Source: JBEKHI01 sp050012355
GTDB lineage: Bacteria; Actinomycetota; Actinomycetes; Streptosporangiales; Streptosporangiaceae
Length of the DNA: 5,798 bases
Direction of reading: 5' to 3'
Assembly: GCA_050012355.1 (NCBI GenBank)
Contig: JBEKHI010000480.1
Coordinates: 1-5,798 of the forward strand
The notes below the pieces were generated by a model. The model was not told the DNA's origin and searched no databases. It saw nothing but the letters and a program-made list of their open reading frames with translations. Position numbers and translations under genes: made by a program. Below are positions 1 to 5,561 of the stretch, one piece after another; the first letter of the stretch is position 1, and each line of letters starts with the position of its first letter.

Positions 1-1463
1 GGTGACACGGGTCCCGACGCGCCGCTCGGCGACGGTGCCGTGATCGACGATGTGGGCGGCGTGAGGTATGCGGGAGGAGACGTGAGGTCGAGGAAGTCCA
101 TGACCGTGGTGGCGTTGGCGTCCCGGGAGGTGAGGGCCGGGAGATTCCACTTCGCCTCTATCGTCGCCAGCACCGAGGTGTGGTCGTGGACGACGTTGGT
201 GACGCCGTTCGGGATCGAGTAGGGGGAGGCGACCATCGCGGGGACCCGGGGGCCGTAGATGTCGTACCCGCCGGGGTAGTCGCCCGAGCTCAGGTCGGGC
301 GGGATGTTGTCCGGCGGGATCGCGGCCGGGGGCGGCACGTGGTCGTAGTAGCCGCCGTGCTCGTCATAGGTGTAGATGAACAGCGTCCGTGGCCAGGACG
401 GGGAATTCATCACGGCCTCGAGGATCGAGTATGCCCAGGCCTCCCCGTAGTACATGTCCTGCGGGCTCTCCTCGTCGCCGCCCAGCGTCTTGAGGTCGTA
501 GCCGAGACCTTCGGCCGCCGCGAACTGAGAGAGGATCGAGCCGACCTCGGTGATGACGCCGAACTCCGGGTCGACGAAGCTGACCTGCGGGAGGTTTCCG
601 AGTGCCAGGTCAGCAAGGAACTGGCTGAGCGGCTGCACGTTCTTCGGGTACTTGGCGATGATCGACGGGATCATCAAGGCCTGGGGAAGGTCCGTGTAGT
701 AATTGCCCCAGCTGATCCCGTGGCTCTGCAGCTGGTCGAAGATCGTGCCGTTCGGCGGGGGTGACTGCAGCAGGCTCTCGGTGTTCGTCGAGATGTCGCC
801 GTAGGCGGTGCCGGCCATCAGGAACCGCCGGTTGGGGTAGGTCTGGCACGGGGCCGAGCAGAACCAGCGGTTCGCCACCGTGAAGGTCGTGGCGAACGAG
901 TAGGCGAACGGGAGGACGCCGGGCAGGAAGTAGCCCATGGGCTCGGTCGAGTCGACCGACTGGACGAAGCCGTCCATCTTGCCGTTGTCGATCTGCTCGT
1001 GAGTTGCGTTCCAGTCCTGGGTGACGCTCCCGGTCTGCGCGGTGCTGGTCAAGGGGTACGCGGTGACGACCGCTGGAGTCCCCGACGCCCCCGGGTTCGA
1101 GTTCAGCGCGTTTCCGGAGGAGCCGAACGTGAGCCCGTCCGCCTGCGGCTGCCCGGCAATCGGCAGCACGCCCAGCACATTATCGAAGGAGTGGTTCTCC
1201 ATCATCACGACGACGATGTGGTCGAACGGCATCTCCGCATTCACGGTCCCTGCTGGCAGGTCAGGGTAAGGGAGGCTTCCGGGCGCCCGCAGCTCACTTG
1301 CCGCGAGCGCCGGTGCGGAAGACAGCAGCGGGCCGGCGACCGACGAAACGGTGAGAGCGGCCCCGATGCCGCCCGCGTGCTTGAGCAGGCTACGGCGGCC
1401 GATGGCCTGCCCCGCCGCGAGCTCGTGACGGTTAGAGGTGGGATCATGCTGATTCGTGCTCAT
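1..1463 (-). CDS. Tat-exported phosphoesterase (phospholipase C / acid phosphatase family), 3' end cut by window
   Basis: 487 codons are visible with no stop before the left edge. The protein should hydrolyse phosphate esters (phospholipid or other phosphomonoester/diester) outside the membrane. The N-terminus has a twin-arginine signal: GRRSLLK at residues 22-28, a hydrophobic stretch, and an APALA/AS cleavage site at about 54/55. Family motifs follow in order: VVVMMENHSFDN (84-95, E89/N90 as metal ligands), CQTYPNRRFLMAGT (206-219, with T208 where the family has its Ser/Thr nucleophile), SFVDPEFG (295-302), YDEHGGYYDHVPPP (366-379, acidic metal ligands D367/E368) and VVHDHTS (424-430). The MDFLDL and proline-rich tail near 455-487 suggest only a few residues are missing. 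The ATG at 1461-1463 is preceded by GAGAAG about 10 nt upstream. No catalytic residue appears lost. It is minus strand, like the SMP-30 gene behind it, but 197 nt separate them, so it probably has its own promoter. Phospholipase C versus phosphatase substrate cannot be decided here; the length (about 490 aa) is nearer the AcpA-like phosphatases than the ~700-aa haemolytic PLCs. Confidence 0.93.
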   Translation of the reverse strand, partial: MSTNQHDPTSNRHELAAGQAIGRRSLLKHAGGIGAALTVSSVAGPLLSSAPALAASELRAPGSLPYPDLPAGTVNAEMPFDHIVVVMMENHSFDNVLGVLPIAGQPQADGLTFGSSGNALNSNPGASGTPAVVTAYPLTSTAQTGSVTQDWNATHEQIDNGKMDGFVQSVDSTEPMGYFLPGVLPFAYSFATTFTVANRWFCSAPCQTYPNRRFLMAGTAYGDISTNTESLLQSPPPNGTIFDQLQSHGISWGNYYTDLPQALMIPSIIAKYPKNVQPLSQFLADLALGNLPQVSFVDPEFGVITEVGSILSQFAAAEGLGYDLKTLGGDEESPQDMYYGEAWAYSILEAVMNSPSWPRTLFIYTYDEHGGYYDHVPPPAAIPPDNIPPDLSSGDYPGGYDIYGPRVPAMVASPYSIPNGVTNVVHDHTSVLATIEAKWNLPALTSRDANATTVMDFLDLTSPPAYLTPPTSSITAPSPSGASGPVS

Positions 1464-1586
1464 GGGTCGTACACTTCTCAAACGGATACGCCGGAAACGC
1501 TAAAAAGTGCAGGCTTGTAATTAATCTTCTTTAACCACGAGCCCGAGCAAGCGCGCAAAGCGGCCGAAGAGGCGCTTGGCGCACAT

Positions 1587-1606
1587 TGTGGAATTATTAT
1601 TCCACA
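1587..1606. promoter_or_regulatory. Perfect palindrome upstream of the phosphoesterase gene, candidate operator
   Basis: TGTGGAAT (1587-1594) and ATTCCACA (1599-1606) form a perfect 8-bp inverted repeat around a 4-nt TATT centre. It lies about 124-143 nt upstream of the phosphoesterase ATG and 55-74 nt beyond the SMP-30 stop codon. No T-run follows it on either strand, so an intrinsic terminator is unlikely; its 20-bp size and symmetry fit a dimeric repressor or activator site. The regulator is unknown. It does not resemble the direct-repeat PHO box expected for a phosphate-regulated phosphoesterase. Confidence 0.45.
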
Positions 1607-1660
1607 GCGAGAGTATTTATCCCTGGTCACCCTCGGGGCTGCAGCGGTGTCCCGCGCCGG

Positions 1661-2221
1661 TCAGCTTGCCGCACCGATCGCGACCTCGGTGACCTCGATC
1701 CTCGAGGCGCGCTGTGCGACGGACTCGTGTTCGTCGTTGCTGACGGTCGTACACAGGAACAAGGTGGTGCCGGTTTCCCCTCCTAGCGCGACGGCGAGGC
1801 ATTTCCGTTCGGTGGTGACCTGGTCGGTGACCTCGTCGGCGGCGCTGATCCGCAGGGCGGCGTGGCCTTCGGGGTCGGCGATCCAGATCCCGCCGTCGCG
1901 GTCGACCGCGGACATGCCGTCCGGCGGCAGGGCGGGGCGGGCGATGACGGTGCTGCCGCTCAGACGGCCGTCGTCCTCGACTCGGTGGACGCGGCGTCCT
2001 TTCTGTGTGGCGATCAGGAGACGCCCGTCGGGAAGCCAGCCGAGCCCCGTCGGGACATCCGGGATCTCGGCGACTACCCGGGAGCGTCCGGTCATGCCGA
2101 CCGCGACGACGGCGCGGCCGTACATGTCGGAGAAGTAGAGCTCTCCGTCGTGCCAGCGCGGGCTCTCCGCGCAGGCGAAGCCCTCGGCGAGAACGCGGAG
2201 CGGCTGGATGGTCGCGGTCAC
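1661..2221 (-). CDS. SMP-30/gluconolactonase/LRE-family protein with internal in-frame deletion
   Basis: 186 residues, whereas members of this six-bladed beta-propeller lactonase family usually have about 280-300. The first part matches the family start: ESPRWHDGELYFSDM (19-33), with E19 as the usual N-terminal metal ligand, and GLGWLPDGRLLIAT (59-72). From about residue 88 it jumps to the family's late segment: PPDGMSAVDRDGGIWIADP (99-117, D101 matching the late Asp ligand), then AVALGGETGTTLFL (143-156) and a C-terminal RIEV strand. The central blades, which carry the conserved Asn metal ligands (the 'ND' and 'NG' motifs), are absent, and no other frame holds them. The junction falls at about 1955-1980, around a DGRLSG sequence that resembles repeats found in several blades. 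The start is GTG at 2219-2221 with AAAGGA about 10 nt upstream. An ATG 5 nt before it is out of frame and soon stopped. It begins 45 nt after the dehydrogenase remnant's stop, suggesting a former operon. The reading frame is clean, but lactonase activity is unlikely. Confidence 0.82.
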   Translation of the reverse strand: MTATIQPLRVLAEGFACAESPRWHDGELYFSDMYGRAVVAVGMTGRSRVVAEIPDVPTGLGWLPDGRLLIATQKGRRVHRVEDDGRLSGSTVIARPALPPDGMSAVDRDGGIWIADPEGHAALRISAADEVTDQVTTERKCLAVALGGETGTTLFLCTTVSNDEHESVAQRASRIEVTEVAIGAAS

Positions 2222-2266
2222 GATGCCATCGTCCTTTCTGCGGAGTCGAGTCGTCCGGGGACTCGG

Positions 2267-2478
2267 TCAGCCCTGGGCGGTGGGGCGCACGACGATCTCG
2301 CCGACGTCCACGTTGCCGGGTTGCTCGATGGCGAACGCGACCGCGCGGGCGATAGCCTCCGGCGGCATCGCGATCGCGTCTCGCTGGGCGATCAGGGCCG
2401 CGGCGGTCTCGGCGCTGCCGCCCTTGCCGATGCCCTCGGTGTTCGTGAAACCGGGCGAGACCAAGGTGACGGCGGCCG
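2267..2478 (-). pseudogene. C-terminal remnant of a short-chain dehydrogenase/reductase (5' end lost)
   Basis: About 70 codons ending at TGA (2267-2269) read as the C-terminus of a classical SDR oxidoreductase: VTLVSPGF, the strand and PG motif that follow the catalytic Tyr-Lys helix, then TNTEGIGKGG, AMPPEAIARAVAFAIEQP, and DVGEIVVRPTAQ, a typical last strand. The upstream part of such a protein (the Rossmann TGxxxGIG nucleotide-binding motif, NNAG, and the catalytic Ser and YxxxK, about 170 residues) is missing. Upstream of about 2478 the same frame stays open to about 3307 but has no SDR features and crosses the ECF sigma remnant on the other strand. There is no plausible start with ribosome binding site at the homology edge. 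The fragment lacks cofactor and catalytic residues, so it cannot be an active enzyme. Its spacing to the SMP-30 gene suggests they were once co-transcribed. Confidence 0.72.
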
Positions 2479-2557
2479 CCCAATCTTGCTGGCCGTGTCC
2501 GAGGAGAAAAGTCACTGGCGTGAAGCAGCGTGACGCGCCGGACGGCGTCTCTGTGTC

Positions 2558-2926
2558 ATGAACCTGCTCTCCGCACGCTCGGCGCGGAACAGCCGGGGCG
2601 ATTCGCGGGACGCCACCGCGACTGTATCCGCGCTGTATATCGAACACGCGCTCGGGCTGACCTGGCTGGCTCAGGTTGTGCTGCGTGACCGGTCCACCGA
2701 GGGCGCTGAGGATGTGGTGCACGACGCGTTCCCCGGGTTGTGCCGGCGATGGAGTCACCGCAGTGACACCGACAAGGCCAAGGCGTACCTTCGCCCCGCT
2801 ACGCATAACGGACCGACTAGCGACATGGATACTCATGCCGCATCTTCCACGGGGTTTGAAGCGTGGTGGGCTAGGACAGGCGCCCCGACAATTACGGGTA
2901 TCGGCTCCAGGTTTGAGAGAGGTTAG
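2558..2926 (+). pseudogene. 5' remnant of an ECF (sigma-24-like) RNA polymerase sigma factor gene
   Basis: The ORF starts at ATG 2558 and runs to TAG 2924-2926, but only the first ~85 codons (to about 2812) look like a protein family. ALYIEHALGLTWLAQVVLRD (residues 25-44), AEDVVHDAF (50-58), LCRRW (61-65) and TDKAKAYLR (71-79) match sigma region 2 of small actinobacterial ECF sigma factors, which bind the core enzyme and the -10 element. After HNG (83-85), where homologues continue into an NGCR-type sequence, the linker and region 4, the reading becomes unrelated. Region 4 (-35 recognition HTH) is absent from the window in every frame. There is also an apparent one-codon insertion in RSTEGAEDVV, where relatives tend to read RS-AEDVV. 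No clear Shine-Dalgarno sequence lies close to the ATG. Divergent from the dehydrogenase remnant, it probably kept its own upstream region (about 2485-2557). Most likely dead; a truncated region-2 peptide that still binds core polymerase is possible but unsupported. Confidence 0.6.
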
Positions 2927-2930
2927 GCGC

Positions 2931-3026
2931 TTGATCAGCCGGATAGGGTTTATCATCGTGATAATCTTTTTCGTACTTGTGATACTAGCGTGCATACATA
3001 TTCTATGCGCTGGCGGACTCCTGTAG
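2931..3026 (+). CDS. Possible 31-residue single-helix hydrophobic peptide (speculative)
   Basis: A TTG start (2931) is preceded by GAGAGAGG (2915-2922), 8 nt upstream, and the ORF ends at TAG 3024-3026. The peptide begins MISRIG and continues as an almost unbroken run of I, V, F and L (residues about 7-23), then CIHILCAGGLL: one predicted membrane helix with a short basic N-terminus. It uses four ATA and two CTA codons, which are rare in high-GC actinomycetes and argue either against a native coding gene or for transferred DNA. The same frame extends upstream as far as an ATG at 2676 overlapping the sigma remnant, but nothing supports that longer version. I do not recognise the peptide. It could equally be chance coding in AT-rich sequence, since T-rich DNA tends to encode hydrophobic runs. 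Confidence 0.22.
   Translation: MISRIGFIIVIIFFVLVILACIHILCAGGLL
2950..2971 (+). terminator. Weak hairpin plus T-rich run, possible terminator
   Basis: TTATCA (2950-2955) and TGATAA (2959-2964) form a perfect 6-bp stem around TCG, followed by a T-rich stretch through about 2971. On the plus strand it would lie downstream of the ECF sigma remnant. The stem is short and AT-rich, so termination would be weak; the symmetry could also be a small operator or chance. Confidence 0.25.
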
Positions 3027-3052
3027 ATTACTTCGGAATAAGGTCGTAAACA

Positions 3053-3160
3053 ATGCGAAAGGAGCGAACATCGCAGACGAATTTGACGGCATGTCACGGT
3101 TTCATAGGTAGGCCGAGTTGTGGTGGAGAATGTCGAGCGGCCGGAACCGGCGCGGTGTAA
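3053..3160 (+). CDS. Possible 35-residue three-cysteine peptide (speculative)
   Basis: An ATG at 3053 is preceded by AAGG about 9 nt upstream, 26 nt after the end of the hydrophobic mini-ORF, and the frame ends at TAA 3158-3160. The product starts with a polar, charged leader-like segment (MRKERTSQTNLTA) and ends in a Gly/Cys-rich segment with C14, C23 and C27, including FIGRPSCGGECRAAGTGAV. The shape (polar front, Cys/Gly-rich tail) resembles a small secreted or ribosomally modified peptide precursor, but no modification enzyme or transporter is visible in the window and I do not recognise the family. Codon use is mixed. It ends 16 nt before the stop of the convergent regulator gene. Treat as a candidate only. 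Confidence 0.2.
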   Translation: MRKERTSQTNLTACHGFIGRPSCGGECRAAGTGAV

Positions 3161-3176
3161 ACGGTTGCCGCGAGCG

Positions 3177-5519
3177 TTACTTCTCGAGTCTGGCGAGCCG
3201 CGCCTGGACATGTTCCACGAGGCCAGGTGCCAGGCCGTTGCCGACGTCGAGGGCCCGCCGCCAGGCGTCCCTCGCGGCGGCGGGTTCGCCAGTCGCCAAG
3301 TGGACATCGCCGATGCCGGTAAGCGCGGAGAACACGCCGCGCGACTCCTCGTTGTCGCGGTAGGCGGCCAGCGCCTGCTGGTACCAGCTCAGTGCCTGCT
3401 CAAGCTTGCCCATGGCCAGGTTGATCATTCCCAGGCTGTCCAGGATGTCGGCGGCCAGCGACCGGCTCCCGGTCTCGGTAGCCAGGTCAAGACCACGCCG
3501 GCAGTGCCGCAGCGCCTCCTCGTGCTGACCCAGCCGGGCATAAGTCCAGCCGACGACGTTCTCGGCATGCGCGATCGCCGCCCGGTTACCGAACGCCCGC
3601 CGCAGCCGCAGCGCTTCCCGGCCGTGCTCCAGCGCCTCGGTGTACCGGCCCTGCTGCTCCAGCAGCATCGCCAGCCGCGACCTGACCGCGGCCAGCGCCG
3701 CCTGGTCCCCGGCCGTCTCGAACGCCTCCAGCGACTGATCCAGGTGCTCACGGGCCGCCCCGGTATCACCCAGCATCGCGCACGCGTAGGCCAGACCCGA
3801 ATGCGCGTGCCCCAGCGCCGTCGGGTCGCCCAGCCGCTCCGCCGCCGCCAGCGCTATCCGCTGGCAGGCCAGGTATTCGTGCCAGCGGCCGGACCGCACC
3901 AGCGCCGTGGCCAGCAGCAGCGGCAGCTGCCAGCAGTAGATATCGAAGACCGGTGCTCGCGCCGCCGCGTGGGTCACCGTGGCCAGCAGCACCCGCAACT
4001 CGGTCCGCAGCCACGACTGCGCCTCCTCATACGACCGGAGCGGCTCCGGCCGCACCGCTACGGACGTCTCCGACAGCGTCACCGGCAAAGTCGCCGGATA
4101 GATGCGCTGTACCGCGTTGTCCGCCGAGTGGAGATAGTGATCCACTAGCCGCTGCTCGGCCGCCGTGATCTCGCCTGCACCGTCGATCTCCTCCGCGAGT
4201 TCAGCAGCAAAAGCCCGGAGCAGGTCGTGGAACGCGAAACGTCCGGGTGATGGCTCGGTGAGGAGCGACGCCCTGGCTAGTTCGGTCAGGGCCTTCCTGG
4301 CGTCCGAGACCGGCAGTCCGGCCAGGCTCGCCGCGGCGGAAATGCTGGTCTCCTCGCCCGGATGAATACCCAGCAATCGGAAGAGGCGTGCCGTCGGATC
4401 CGTGAGGTGCTGGTATGAACTGGCGAATACCGATCGCACCGAGGTCGCGGGATCCCCGGTATCGAGAAGATCCAGCCTCCGGTCCCGGAACTCGCTGGCG
4501 ACTTCGGATAGCGAGAACTGCGGATGCGCGGCGACATACGCACCGGCGACGCTAAGCGCGAGTGGCAATCTGGCGGTAAGCCCGATCAGATCTTCGGTAG
4601 CATCCGCTTCACGCTCGATTCGCGAGGCTCCGACCCGCTCAGCGAACAATTGCCGTGCCTCTACGAGGCTGAACGCGTCGAGCCGCAGCGTCTTGGCACC
4701 TTCGGCGACCAGCCCGGTCATCTGGTTCCTGCTGGTTATCAGGATGAGGCACCCCGGGCTGGTCGGCAGCAGGTCGCGGACATGTTCCGGGTCGCGTGCG
4801 TTGTCCAAGACGATGAGCATCCGTCTACGAGCGATCAGGCTCCGGTACAACGCCGCGCGCCCGGCTGCGCTCGCCGGCATCTTGGTCGGTCCCGTATCGA
4901 AAGATTCCAGGAAATCAGGGAGCACGGTCTCCGCTGCCACCGGCCCGGCGACCGGATCGAAACCATGCAGGTTGACGAAGAGCTGGCCGTCGGGGAACTG
5001 GTCCTTGACCTGGTGCGCGAGGTGTATCGCGAGTGTGGTCTTGCCGATCCCCGCGGTGCCCTCGATCACGATGACCAGCGTTTCACCGGGCTGTCCGTCG
5101 GCGGCTCGCCCGGCGACGCGGGCCAGGAATCCCAGCTCAGATGCTCGCCCGGTGAAGGACGGCGCCGCAGTCGGGAGCTCCTGCGGCCGGGCCGAGACTG
5201 AAGCGGCTTCCTCCGTGCGCGTGCCTGGGACAAACGCGCAACTCCACAGTTCCATCAAGGAATCAGCATCGATATCATCGGCCGCCAGTTGACCGATTAG
5301 TTTCCGTACCGCCCGGCGTGGCGGCAGCGATTGCCCGTTCAGCCACCTGCCCCACTGTGACTTACTGAAGAAGTCCTTATCCTCAGAAGTAACATCCTCA
5401 AGCGCACGGAAGGAGTACCCGGCGGTATCCACCAGTCGCCGCAACTCCAGGAAGAAGTCGCGTTCGGCTGGCGTCAGCCGGGCGGGAAGCGGTGGACGCC
5501 GCTGATCGCGAGCATGCAC
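3177..5519 (-). CDS. HTH / NB-ARC (STAND ATPase) / TPR transcriptional regulator
   Basis: 780 residues, intact. Residues about 20-95 look like the XRE-type helix-turn-helix region that often heads such proteins (FFLELRRLV... YSFRALE... SQWGRWLNGQSLPP... LMELW). After a linker comes SFTGRASEL (121-129), the usual entry to NB-ARC, then Walker A GTAGIGKTT (154-162), QLFVNLHGF (179-187), Walker B MLIVLDNA (234-241), sensor-like ITSRN (261-265), RLPLAL (317-322, the GLPL motif) and FHDLLR (430-435, in the MHD position). ATP binding should therefore be intact. The C-terminal third has about five TPR-type repeats (roughly 570-604, 610-644, 650-684, 689-723, 728-762), a likely protein or ligand sensing surface. 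There is no SARP winged-helix/BTAD pair, so it is not an AfsR-type SARP. The start is GTG at 5517-5519 with GGGGGG 5 nt upstream; the nearest upstream ATG (5540-5542) is out of frame. Its targets are unknown. It stands alone, with no partner gene on its strand in the window. A cytosolic signal-responsive switch is the family expectation; a defence role is possible for STANDs, but no effector domain is seen. Confidence 0.92.
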   Translation of the reverse strand: MHARDQRRPPLPARLTPAERDFFLELRRLVDTAGYSFRALEDVTSEDKDFFSKSQWGRWLNGQSLPPRRAVRKLIGQLAADDIDADSLMELWSCAFVPGTRTEEAASVSARPQELPTAAPSFTGRASELGFLARVAGRAADGQPGETLVIVIEGTAGIGKTTLAIHLAHQVKDQFPDGQLFVNLHGFDPVAGPVAAETVLPDFLESFDTGPTKMPASAAGRAALYRSLIARRRMLIVLDNARDPEHVRDLLPTSPGCLILITSRNQMTGLVAEGAKTLRLDAFSLVEARQLFAERVGASRIEREADATEDLIGLTARLPLALSVAGAYVAAHPQFSLSEVASEFRDRRLDLLDTGDPATSVRSVFASSYQHLTDPTARLFRLLGIHPGEETSISAAASLAGLPVSDARKALTELARASLLTEPSPGRFAFHDLLRAFAAELAEEIDGAGEITAAEQRLVDHYLHSADNAVQRIYPATLPVTLSETSVAVRPEPLRSYEEAQSWLRTELRVLLATVTHAAARAPVFDIYCWQLPLLLATALVRSGRWHEYLACQRIALAAAERLGDPTALGHAHSGLAYACAMLGDTGAAREHLDQSLEAFETAGDQAALAAVRSRLAMLLEQQGRYTEALEHGREALRLRRAFGNRAAIAHAENVVGWTYARLGQHEEALRHCRRGLDLATETGSRSLAADILDSLGMINLAMGKLEQALSWYQQALAAYRDNEESRGVFSALTGIGDVHLATGEPAAARDAWRRALDVGNGLAPGLVEHVQARLARLEK

Positions 5520-5533
5520 CCTGACCCCCCAAG

Positions 5534-5561
5534 ATTGCGCATAGTGATTTCTACCCGCAAT
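5534..5561. promoter_or_regulatory. Inverted repeat just upstream of the NB-ARC regulator start, candidate operator
   Basis: ATTGCG (5534-5539) and CGCAAT (5556-5561) are perfect 6-bp inverted arms separated by 16 nt, placing the half-sites about two helical turns apart. The element sits 15-42 nt upstream of the GTG start, where a bound protein would block transcription or translation initiation. Because the downstream product has its own HTH, autoregulation is a natural guess. Within and just beyond it, a weak -10-like TAGAAA (minus strand, near 5548-5553) can be read, but there is no good -35 box. Confidence 0.3.

Larger units (their letters stand above)
2813..3176. other. Stretch without a convincing gene: AT-rich island between sigma remnant and regulator gene
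   Basis: From the end of sigma homology to the regulator's stop codon I see no gene with recognisable homology on either strand. Base composition drops visibly to AT-rich between about 2930 and 3070, unlike the rest of the window. Contents are a hairpin followed by a T-rich run (2950-2971), two tiny plus-strand ORFs described separately (2931-3026 and 3053-3160), and a short GCCGG-TT-CCGGC symmetry near 3140-3151. The low GC could mark transferred DNA, an old intergenic region or decayed sequence. No clear intrinsic terminator for the minus-strand regulator gene was found here. Confidence 0.55.

Noticed and set aside
180..764. Plus-strand open frame (194 codons) over the phosphoesterase
   Set aside because: Low-complexity V/R/D-rich product, antisense to a gene whose Tat signal and catalytic motifs are in one continuous minus-strand frame.
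1480..1510. Possible PHO-box-like direct repeat (GTTTCCG / GTATCCG on the minus strand)
   Set aside because: The period is 9 rather than 11 nt and the match to GTTCACC-type units is poor.
1548..1578. CAAGCGC / GCGCTTG inverted repeat ahead of the phosphoesterase
   Set aside because: Seven-base arms with a 17-nt gap in GC-rich sequence and no T-run; likely chance.
1617..2483. Minus-strand 288-codon frame overlapping the SMP-30 and SDR genes
   Set aside because: Arg/His/Pro-rich out-of-frame shadow; the SMP-30 and SDR motifs lie in other frames.
3006..3092. Minus-strand 28-codon ORF (MPSNSSAMF...) in the AT-rich island
   Set aside because: No Shine-Dalgarno sequence and no distinctive composition; it mainly shows how easily short ORFs arise here.
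3058..3114. AAAGGAG-like ribosome binding site followed after about 6 nt by ATC
   Set aside because: The only start at good spacing would be ATC, and the frame stops after about 13 codons; at most a ruined start.
2479..3307. Minus-strand 5' extension of the dehydrogenase fragment
   Set aside because: The frame is open but has no Rossmann or catalytic SDR motifs, and it runs across the sigma remnant, the AT-rich island and the 3' end of the NB-ARC gene; it is accidental.
3120..4148. Long plus-strand open frame (342 codons) antisense to the regulator's TPR part
   Set aside because: It is rich in Arg, Gln and Pro with no family motif, and mirrors the codon bias of the minus-strand NB-ARC/TPR gene, whose motifs are continuous here.
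3177..5519. Reading the regulator as a SARP/AfsR-type antibiotic activator or as a phage-defence STAND
   Set aside because: There is no SARP winged helix or BTAD at the N-terminus, and no nuclease, TIR or other effector domain, so neither label is supported.
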